From the NCBI GenBank assembly GCA_030425785.1, contig JAUHYJ010000299.1:1-5351 (forward strand): a DNA stretch of 5,351 nucleotides, given 5' to 3'. The stretch comes from Acidimicrobiia bacterium. GTDB lineage: Bacteria; Actinomycetota; Acidimicrobiia; Acidimicrobiales; Ilumatobacteraceae. How positions within the stretch are numbered: the stretch's first letter is position 1; each line of letters opens with the position of its first letter. A model generated the notes under the pieces. That model saw only the letters and a program-made list of their open reading frames with translations. It had not been told where the DNA came from and did no database searches. Positions 1 to 4,404 of the stretch are shown one piece after another. The position numbers and the translations under genes were made by a program.

Positions 1-567
1 GACCGGCTCCTCGCCGAGGAGGAACCGGGCCATGTCGAAGTCGTGGATCGTCATGTCCTTGAAGAGACCGCCCGAGCGCTCCATGTACGACACCGGCGGC
101 GGTCCTGGATCGCGCGAGATGATCGTGACCATCTCGACGTCGCCGATCGCACCGGCGGCGATCCGATCCCGGACCGCCGCGAAGTTCGGATCGAAGCGCC
201 GGTTGAACCCGACCATGAGCAGCGCGCCGGTCTCCGCCACCACGTCGAGGCAGTCGCGGACCCGCTGCACGTCGAGGTCGATCGGCTTCTCGCAGAAGAT
301 CTTCTTGCCGGCTCGCGCACCACGCTCGATCAGATCCGCGTGCATGTCGGTCGGCGTCGTGATGAAGATCGCGTCGATCGCCGAGTCGTCGATGATCGCG
401 TCGATCGAGGCGATGTCGGCCCCGTGCTCGGCGGCGAGCGACGATGCGGCGTCGGGCAGCGCGTCGGCCACAGCGGCGAGGTGGGCGCCGGCGGTCCCGG
501 CGATGGCCGCGGCGTGCACCTTGCCGATCGGGCCGGCGCCGAGCAGCCCGATGGTGAGTTCGTTCAT
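1..567 (-). CDS. Gfo/Idh/MocA oxidoreductase, inositol 2-dehydrogenase-like (3' end outside window)
   Basis: This is the N-terminal 189 residues of an NAD(P)-dependent sugar or polyol dehydrogenase; the rest lies beyond the left edge. It opens with a Rossmann strand and loop, GLLGAGPIG (7-15). The family EKP signature at 93-95 supplies catalytic Lys94. The stretch around 165-186 carries SGG, DMTIHDFDMA and FLLGEE, with Asp171 and His175 as the expected DxxxH catalytic pair. That stretch is typical of IolG-type inositol 2-dehydrogenases, which oxidise myo-inositol C2-OH to the ketone; the substrate here is inference. The upstream stop (569-567) overlaps the start. ATG at 567 has AGGA six bases upstream. 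ATG at 570 is an equally possible start, giving a 4-base ATGA overlap. It is the third gene of a translationally coupled minus-strand operon. Confidence 0.9.
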   Translation of the reverse strand, partial: MNELTIGLLGAGPIGKVHAAAIAGTAGAHLAAVADALPDAASSLAAEHGADIASIDAIIDDSAIDAIFITTPTDMHADLIERGARAGKKIFCEKPIDLDVQRVRDCLDVVAETGALLMVGFNRRFDPNFAAVRDRIAAGAIGDVEMVTIISRDPGPPPVSYMERSGGLFKDMTIHDFDMARFLLGEEPV

Positions 568-1706
568 CATGCTTCCTGTCCTGGTCGAGGTGCTGCGGGT
601 TCGGTCAGTTCGACTCGTCGCCGCTCGGTGGCGCTGCGCTGACAGGCGGCGATGATCCGCTGGACGGCGGCGCCGGCGGCGAAGTCAGGCTGTACGGCAA
701 GCCCGTCGCGGATCGCGCTGATCCAGCCGCGGGTGAGCACGTCGGTCGAGCGGAAGACGTCGCGGTACGTGTCGTGCACGCTCCCCCGCCGGACGTCGCC
801 CCAGATGTCGTCGGGGATCGGCATTTCGGCGATCGGCGCACCGTCGCGCGCCCCGCGCACCGACTGGACGTCGTTCCAGTCGTTGTACGCGTAGAGGGTG
901 CCGTCGCTGCCGAACAGATCGAACTGGTGCGACTGGCCGAAGTCGGAGTCCTCGTACGTCATCGACGACACGACGATCACGCCCTGGGCGCCGCTGTCGA
1001 ATTCGACGACGATGTTGGCGCCGTCCTCGGCCTGCTCGTACGGCCGACCGTCGGGGCGCGGGCCGCGCTCGACGAAGTGGGTCGGCACGCAGGTGACCGC
1101 CGTGATCGGGCCGAAGAGCCACATCGCCATGTCGATCCAGTGCGAACCGAGGTCGCCGAGCACGCCGGAGCCGGCCTCGTCGAGGTCGTAGCGCCACGCG
1201 TACGCGCCGTCACGGCCGTACCCCGCGTAGTACCGCAGGTTCAACAGGTACGGCCGGCCGAGGTAGCCCTCGTCGACGAGCCGCTTGACGTACTGCGAGG
1301 TCGGCATGAACCGATAGGTGAACGGCACCAGGCAGATCCGCTCCGCCGCCTCGGCCCGGCGTGCCATGTCGTCGGCCTCGGCGACGTCCATGGCGAGCGG
1401 CTTCTCGCACAGCACGTGGAGACCGGCGTCGATCGCAGCGACGGTCAGCGGGTGGTGCACCTTGTTGACGGTCGAGATGACGACGGCGTCGATCTCACCA
1501 CTCGCGAACATCTCGATCGGGTCCGTGAACACGAGCGGGATGTCGTACGACGCAGCGAAGGCCGCCGTGCGGTCGTGGTCGCGACCGCAGATCGCCCGCA
1601 GCTCGGCGTCGGGGTGGGCCTGCACGGCGGGGACGAACATCGTCTCGGACCACCAGCCGGGGCCGACGATCCCGACCCGCACCGGTGGTCTGGTCACGGA
1701 GGTCAC
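567..1706 (-). CDS. Gfo/Idh/MocA family oxidoreductase
   Basis: A complete 379-residue NAD(P)-dependent dehydrogenase of the Gfo/Idh/MocA family, probably cytosolic and acting on a sugar, inositol or keto-sugar. The Rossmann nucleotide-binding loop is GIVGPGWWS (12-20). The EKP motif at 101-103 gives catalytic Lys102. In the C-terminal domain, GDLGSHWID (184-192) supplies Asp185 and His189, so the catalytic set looks intact. The length is normal for the family. The start codon is GTG, overlapping the upstream stop as GTGA (1706-1703), and the gene ends overlapping the next start, so translational coupling is likely on both sides. It differs strongly in sequence from the downstream family member, so the two probably catalyse different steps rather than being recent duplicates. 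The exact substrate cannot be read from the sequence. The C-terminal tail is rich in Pro, Arg and Glu and looks non-catalytic. Confidence 0.93.
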   Translation of the reverse strand: MTSVTRPPVRVGIVGPGWWSETMFVPAVQAHPDAELRAICGRDHDRTAAFAASYDIPLVFTDPIEMFASGEIDAVVISTVNKVHHPLTVAAIDAGLHVLCEKPLAMDVAEADDMARRAEAAERICLVPFTYRFMPTSQYVKRLVDEGYLGRPYLLNLRYYAGYGRDGAYAWRYDLDEAGSGVLGDLGSHWIDMAMWLFGPITAVTCVPTHFVERGPRPDGRPYEQAEDGANIVVEFDSGAQGVIVVSSMTYEDSDFGQSHQFDLFGSDGTLYAYNDWNDVQSVRGARDGAPIAEMPIPDDIWGDVRRGSVHDTYRDVFRSTDVLTRGWISAIRDGLAVQPDFAAGAAVQRIIAACQRSATERRRVELTEPAAPRPGQEA

Positions 1707-2503
1707 CGCCCGCCGTCGAGGAGCTCGACGAATCGATCACGCACGTCCGGGTCGACGGCGACCAGGTGCTTCGGCTCGGGATAGCCGCCCGACTCGACGT
1801 CGTCGCGGAACTCGCTGAATGCGGCGACGCGCTCACGCTGCAGCCGTGCGTACTCGGCGGCGAAGTCGCGGTACACCTTGGCGTGACGCGGGCGGTGACC
1901 TGGCGTGTAGCCGAGGATGTCCTCGGCGAAGAGGTACTGCGCGTCGGCGCCGGTCCCGGCACCCATCGAGAACAGGACCAGCGACGTCCGTTTCGCGATC
2001 TCGGCGGTGATCTCCGCCGGCACCACCTCGATCTCGGCAGCGAACGCGCCGGCGTCCTCGAGCGCCCGCACCCCGTTCCAGACGAGCCGAGCCGTCTCGA
2101 GGGTCCTGCCAACCGCACGGAACCCGCCCGTCCACGTGCGGCGCGCCGGGATCAGCCCGACGTGGCCGACGATCGGCACGCCTTCGGCCGACAACCGGGC
2201 GATGACGTCGGTGCTGGCGGCGCAGTAGCAGCAGTCACCACCCGACAGCAGTGCGTCATGTGCGGCGCGGAGATAGTCGTCGGTCGTCGCGAGACGCCCG
2301 TACGGCAGGCCGACCTGCACGAAGCAGTCCCCCGCGGCGTCCCGCATCGCAGGCGTCCAGTACGGCTGCTCGATCGACAGCACGTCGATGCCGGCCTCGG
2401 CACACGCTCGCGCCTCGTCGAGCTCGCGCACGTACACCATCGTCATCTGGCGCACTCCCTTGTTGGCCCGGATGTCGGCGACGGTCGGACGAGTGCGGTT
2501 CAT
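1703..2503 (-). CDS. PanB-fold (ketopantoate hydroxymethyltransferase-like) protein with degenerate active site
   Basis: A 266-residue TIM-barrel protein of the PanB / PEP mutase superfamily, close to PanB in length. Fold-level matches are TVAD near the N-terminus, GHVGL (113-117), GGFRAVGR (126-133), ALEDAGAFA (147-155), IEVVPAE (158-164), GAG (181-183) and VESGGYP (236-242). Compared from memory with E. coli PanB, the metal-binding GDS becomes EQP (45-47), the second metal Asp becomes Gly65 and the VKIEGG substrate loop becomes CYCAAS (92-97). About 16 residues of the HTxxV region seem deleted. Only the Glu of IEVVP and the barrel His114 remain. It is therefore unlikely to make ketopantoate; a related lyase or aldolase role on a sugar-derived substrate is inference. 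The ATG at 2503 is preferred over an upstream ATG (2554) because GGAGG sits six bases before it. It is first in the operon and overlaps the next gene by four bases. Confidence 0.85.
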   Translation of the reverse strand: MNRTRPTVADIRANKGVRQMTMVYVRELDEARACAEAGIDVLSIEQPYWTPAMRDAAGDCFVQVGLPYGRLATTDDYLRAAHDALLSGGDCCYCAASTDVIARLSAEGVPIVGHVGLIPARRTWTGGFRAVGRTLETARLVWNGVRALEDAGAFAAEIEVVPAEITAEIAKRTSLVLFSMGAGTGADAQYLFAEDILGYTPGHRPRHAKVYRDFAAEYARLQRERVAAFSEFRDDVESGGYPEPKHLVAVDPDVRDRFVELLDGGR

Positions 2504-2507
2504 GGAT

Positions 2508-2515
2508 CCCCTCCC
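2508..2515 (-). promoter_or_regulatory. Strong ribosome binding site of the PanB-like gene
   Basis: The minus strand reads GGGAGGGG followed by ATCC and the ATG at 2503, placing GGAGG six bases from the start codon. This fixes the start at 2503 rather than at the in-frame ATG 51 bases upstream. It is the clearest Shine-Dalgarno in the window. Confidence 0.8.
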
Positions 2516-2516
2516 G

Positions 2517-2539
2517 GGCCGACCGGCGCGGCCACCGGC
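2517..2539. repeat. Imperfect tandem repeat in leader of the PanB-like operon
   Basis: GGCCGACCGGC (2517-2527) and GGCCACCGGC (2530-2539) are near-identical, head to tail, and differ by one inserted base. They fall in the predicted 5' untranslated leader of the minus-strand operon, just upstream of its ribosome binding site. They may be a regulatory or structural element or simply GC-rich sequence. Confidence 0.35.
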
Positions 2540-2544
2540 ATCGC

Positions 2545-2573
2545 ATGCTGACACCTGACCCCCTTCATGTCAA
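2545..2573 (-). promoter_or_regulatory. Predicted promoter of the PanB-like/oxidoreductase operon
   Basis: On the minus strand a perfect TTGACA -35 box (2573-2568) is followed by a 17-base spacer and CAGCAT (2550-2545) as a -10 box. CAGCAT matches TATAAT at three of six positions, but is preceded by TGT, an extended -10 pattern. The start of transcription would lie near 2538, giving a leader of about 35 bases containing a strong ribosome binding site. Position and orientation fit the operon well; the weak -10 is the main doubt. Confidence 0.5.
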
Positions 2574-2575
2574 TA

Positions 2576-2585
2576 TGTCGAGACA
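2576..2585. promoter_or_regulatory. Candidate operator palindrome in the divergent region
   Basis: TGTC-GA-GACA is a perfect 4-base-arm palindrome, three bases upstream of the TTGACA -35 box of the minus-strand operon. Its minus-strand reading contains GTCTCGAC, of the GT-N4-AC form known for HutC-type GntR regulators. TGTC also recurs at 2568. No regulator gene lies in the window, so the binding family is speculation. Confidence 0.3.
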
Positions 2586-2623
2586 AAGTCAGTGTCGTCT
2601 GCTCGACAGCGTGCCCAACCTCG

Positions 2624-2654
2624 TTGCAGATGCCGCCGCACGGCGGTCCATACT
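2624..2654 (+). promoter_or_regulatory. Predicted promoter of purU, possibly giving a leaderless transcript
   Basis: TTGCAG (2624-2629) and CATACT (2649-2654) are separated by 19 bases. CATACT matches four of six -10 positions and ends six bases before the purU ATG, the distance at which transcription would begin at or near the start codon. There is no Shine-Dalgarno at normal spacing; the nearest GGCGG is about 14 bases upstream of the ATG. Both boxes are imperfect. Confidence 0.4.
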
Positions 2655-2660
2655 CTCGCC

Positions 2661-3515
2661 ATGGAGCTGCCGTCACACCACGTCCTCACGCTCACGTGCC
2701 CCGACCGCCCGGGGGTCGTGCACGCCGTGTGCTCGGGCATCTTGGACATCGGCGGCAACATCGTCGAGAACCAGCAGTTCACCGACCCCGAGACGAACAC
2801 GTTCTGCATGCGGATGCAGGTCGCGACCGCGAGCGACGATTCGTCGCAGCTGCACTGGGCGGTCGCCGACCGGCTCGACGACCCGAACGCGGTCATCCAC
2901 GTCCGGCCTGCGCATGCACGCCCGAACGTGCTGATCATGGTCTCGAAGTTCGACCACTGCCTCGTCGACCTGCTGTACCGGTGGCGCAACGGGCTGCTCA
3001 ACGTGAACATCCCCCTGATCGTGTCGAACCATCCCGACTGTCAGCCGGTCGCCGGGCGCTACGACATCCCGTTCCTCCACCTGCCCGTGAGCAAGGACAC
3101 CAAGGCCGAGCAGGAGGCGCAGATCCAGGAGCTCGTGCGCAGCCACGACATCGACCTCGTCGTGCTCGCCCGCTACATGCAGATCCTGTCGGACGACCTG
3201 TGCGAGTTCCTGCGTGGCCGGGCGATCAACATCCACCACTCGTTCCTGCCGGGGTTCAAGGGCGCGCGGCCGTACCACCAGGCCCACGAGCGCGGCGTGA
3301 AGCTCGTCGGCGCGACCGCGCACTTCGTCACCGCCGACCTCGACGAGGGACCGATCATCGAGCAGGACGTCGCCCGGGTGAACCACGTCCACACTGCCGA
3401 GCAGCTGGTCGAGCTCGGACAGGACACCGAACGACTCGTGCTGGCACGGGCGGTGCGGTATTGGGCCGAGGACCGTGTCTTCCTCGTCGGCGACAAGACC
3501 GTCGTGTTCGCCTGA
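2661..3515 (+). CDS. purU: Formyltetrahydrofolate deformylase PurU
   Basis: A 284-residue cytosolic enzyme that hydrolyses 10-formyltetrahydrofolate to formate and tetrahydrofolate, balancing one-carbon pools and feeding formate to purine synthesis. Residues about 5-85 form an N-terminal ACT domain, opening LTCPDRPGVVHAV, which binds regulatory ligands (glycine and methionine in E. coli). The C-terminal formyl hydrolase domain starts near RPNVLIMVSKFDHCL (87-101). It contains NIHHSFLPGFKGARPY (190-205) and GATAHFVTADLDEGPIIEQ (217-235). The catalytic triad is Asn190, His192 and Asp228, with the His-Asp spacing of 36 expected for this fold. Length matches E. coli PurU (280). ATG 2661 is chosen because the ACT domain begins right after it; an in-frame ATG at 2592 would add an Arg/Cys-rich tail with no family counterpart. 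It is monocistronic, divergent from the PanB-like operon and convergent with vapC, 29 bases away. Confidence 0.97.
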   Translation: MELPSHHVLTLTCPDRPGVVHAVCSGILDIGGNIVENQQFTDPETNTFCMRMQVATASDDSSQLHWAVADRLDDPNAVIHVRPAHARPNVLIMVSKFDHCLVDLLYRWRNGLLNVNIPLIVSNHPDCQPVAGRYDIPFLHLPVSKDTKAEQEAQIQELVRSHDIDLVVLARYMQILSDDLCEFLRGRAINIHHSFLPGFKGARPYHQAHERGVKLVGATAHFVTADLDEGPIIEQDVARVNHVHTAEQLVELGQDTERLVLARAVRYWAEDRVFLVGDKTVVFA

Positions 3516-3544
3516 CCCGGCCGTGTGTCACCGACCGAACAGCG

Positions 3545-3949
3545 TCAGGTGGAGACCCATCTGACGTCGGTGCCGAGGCGCTCGTAGACCTCGGCCGCCC
3601 GTTCGTCGCGGGTGAGCAATGTCGCCGCGTGCTGCTTGGCGGTGACGGCGATGAGCGCGTCGTAGCTCGCGCCGCCGCTGGCGCGGGCGATCACGAACCG
3701 GTCGATGGCATCGGGGAGCTCGTCGCCGGGGAGCACGAGCACGTTGGCGCTGTAGCTGCGAAGGGCCGTGCTCGCCTGGACCGGCGGCACCGTGTACGGC
3801 TGTGGCAGGCGGGTCAGCACGGCGTAGGTCTCGACGATCGCGTGACCGATCGCGCTGTCGATGAGGCCGGCGGACTCGTGACAGGCCTCGTGGAACTCGT
3901 GGTTCGCGAGGAGGGCCGGCACGAGCACGCTGGCGTCTGCCGCGATCAT
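3545..3949 (-). CDS. vapC: VapC-family PIN-domain toxin ribonuclease
   Basis: A 134-residue PIN-domain protein, the usual size of a VapC toxin: a Mg-dependent endoribonuclease that cleaves tRNA or rRNA when not bound by antitoxin. It starts MIAADASVLV, placing the first acidic residue at Asp5. Glu40 (AIVETYAVLTR) is the second, Asp97 (SYDALIAVTA) the third and Asp115 (LLTRDERA) the fourth, so the catalytic site looks intact. The frame stays open upstream to 4207, but that part overlaps vapB and is Arg-rich shadow sequence. The real start is ATG 3949, which overlaps the vapB stop as ATGA (3949-3946), coupling toxin translation to antitoxin translation. The RNA target cannot be inferred. The gene converges with purU. 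Confidence 0.93.
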   Translation of the reverse strand: MIAADASVLVPALLANHEFHEACHESAGLIDSAIGHAIVETYAVLTRLPQPYTVPPVQASTALRSYSANVLVLPGDELPDAIDRFVIARASGGASYDALIAVTAKQHAATLLTRDERAAEVYERLGTDVRWVST

Positions 3950-4191
3950 CGCCGGATCGCGTCCAGTACGTCGCGCACGACCTGATCGGGCAGCGGAGGA
4001 AGTTCCTGCTCGGCCACGATCGTGGCGCGGCCGTCGTGCTCCTCGATGCGCTTGCGCACCGTGGGCGGGGCGACGAGGAGAGCTCCGTCGACGAGTTGGA
4101 TCTCGATCTCGCCGCCGTCGCCGAGCCCGATCGCTTCGCGCAGCGACTTCGGAATCACGACCCGTCCGGCGCTGTCCATGGTAGCTCGCAT
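3946..4191 (-). CDS. vapB: VapB antitoxin, AbrB/MazE (SpoVT-AbrB) fold
   Basis: An 81-residue antitoxin. The first 45 or so residues form an AbrB-type swapped-hairpin DNA-binding domain, with the signatures MRATMDSAGRVVIPKSLREAIGL and GGEIEIQLVDGALLVAPP read in two pieces across residues 1-43. The remaining acidic/Leu-rich tail (about 44-81, including EELPP-like EQELPPLPDQ and VVRDVLDAIRR) should wrap the VapC active site. It neutralises VapC and with it represses the operon promoter. ATG 4191 is chosen because MRAT-x-DSAGR is the usual family opening; Met5 is an alternative. No Shine-Dalgarno precedes it, but a TANNNT box ends six bases upstream, so a leaderless transcript is possible. An inverted repeat straddles the start codon, fitting autoregulation. 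Confidence 0.93.
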   Translation of the reverse strand: MRATMDSAGRVVIPKSLREAIGLGDGGEIEIQLVDGALLVAPPTVRKRIEEHDGRATIVAEQELPPLPDQVVRDVLDAIRR

Positions 4192-4207
4192 ACCAGAACG
4201 CTACCAT
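4178..4207. promoter_or_regulatory. vapBC operator overlapping -10 box and start codon
   Basis: ATGGTAGC (4178-4185) and GCTACCAT (4200-4207) form a perfect 8-base inverted repeat separated by 14 bases. A further TACCA (4191-4195) lies between, so TGGTA/TACCA half-sites occur with centres at about 4181, 4193 and 4204, one helical turn apart. The interval covers the vapB start codon and the minus-strand TAGCGT (4203-4198), a TANNNT -10 box ending six bases before the ATG. VapBC complexes typically bind repeats of this kind to repress their own promoter. Confidence 0.65.
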
Positions 4208-4219
4208 TTCTCATGCCAT

Positions 4220-4233
4220 CGCTGGCACCAGCG
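4220..4233. promoter_or_regulatory. Second palindrome near the vapBC -35 position
   Basis: CGCTGG-CA-CCAGCG has perfect 6-base arms. Given the TAGCGT -10 box at 4203-4198, a -35 element with a normal spacer would fall at about 4221-4227, inside this palindrome. It could be a second VapBC site or the site of another regulator. Its half-site differs from the TACCA element, so a separate protein is more likely if it is functional. Confidence 0.35.
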
Positions 4234-4264
4234 CGACGGGATCACCCCACGCGCCGATCGAGCG

Positions 4265-4320
4265 CGGACCGTGGTGCCGCCTCGTCTTCGCAGGAGTGGC
4301 GGTTCGGCACCGACGGTCCG
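4265..4320. repeat. Long inverted repeat with 15-bp arms between vapB and the YtkA-like gene
   Basis: CGGACCGTGGTGCCG (4265-4279) pairs with CGGCACC-g-ACGGTCCG (4305-4320), leaving one unpaired base and a 25-base loop. No T-tract follows on either strand, so it is not a normal intrinsic terminator. It lies in the 197-base gap between the divergent vapB and YtkA-like genes and may fold in RNA or act as an extended operator. CGGACCGTG recurs directly at 4395-4403, next to the downstream start codon. Confidence 0.5.
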
Positions 4321-4351
4321 GTGAACATCGCTTCGGCCCGGGCGCATGCCA

Positions 4352-4370
4352 CCGACCGTGAAGCGGTCGG
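4352..4370. repeat. Perfect 7-bp hairpin upstream of the YtkA-like gene
   Basis: CCGACCG (4352-4358) and CGGTCGG (4364-4370) are exact reverse complements around the 5-base loop TGAAG. The hairpin ends 34 bases before the downstream ATG. No T-run follows, so a terminator is unlikely. With the larger repeat at 4265-4320 it suggests a structured leader or operator region. I see no convincing -35/-10 pair in this gap for the downstream gene. Confidence 0.45.
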
Positions 4371-4404
4371 GAACCTGGGCGGCGTCAGCGGTGTCGGACC
4401 GTGC

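Noticed and set aside
1703..2503. Annotating the PanB-like gene simply as panB
   Set aside because: Fold signatures match, but key metal- and substrate-binding residues are replaced, so the symbol would imply an unsupported function.
774..2551. Long plus-strand open frames (774-1784 and 1685-2551) opposite the minus-strand operon
   Set aside because: Their Val/Asp/His/Arg-rich composition is what the antisense of high-GC genes gives; no motifs are visible and the minus-strand frames have full family signatures.
2673..3392. A 239-codon minus-strand frame antisense to purU
   Set aside because: It is an antisense shadow rich in Val, Asp and Arg; purU on the other strand has a complete domain structure and catalytic triad.
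3516..3544. Possible bidirectional terminator between purU and vapC
   Set aside because: CGGCCG and CGACCG can pair with one mismatch around an 8-base loop, but the stem is short and no T-tract follows on either strand.
2567..3985. A 472-codon plus-strand open frame across purU and into vapC
   Set aside because: It is a shadow frame in GC-rich DNA: its product is dominated by Arg, Pro, Gly and His, matches no family and overlaps two genes with intact catalytic motifs.
3950..4207. N-terminal extension of VapC to an upstream ATG at 4207
   Set aside because: The added residues are Arg-rich, lie in another frame of vapB and have no PIN-domain counterpart; the ATGA overlap at 3949 gives a normal VapC.
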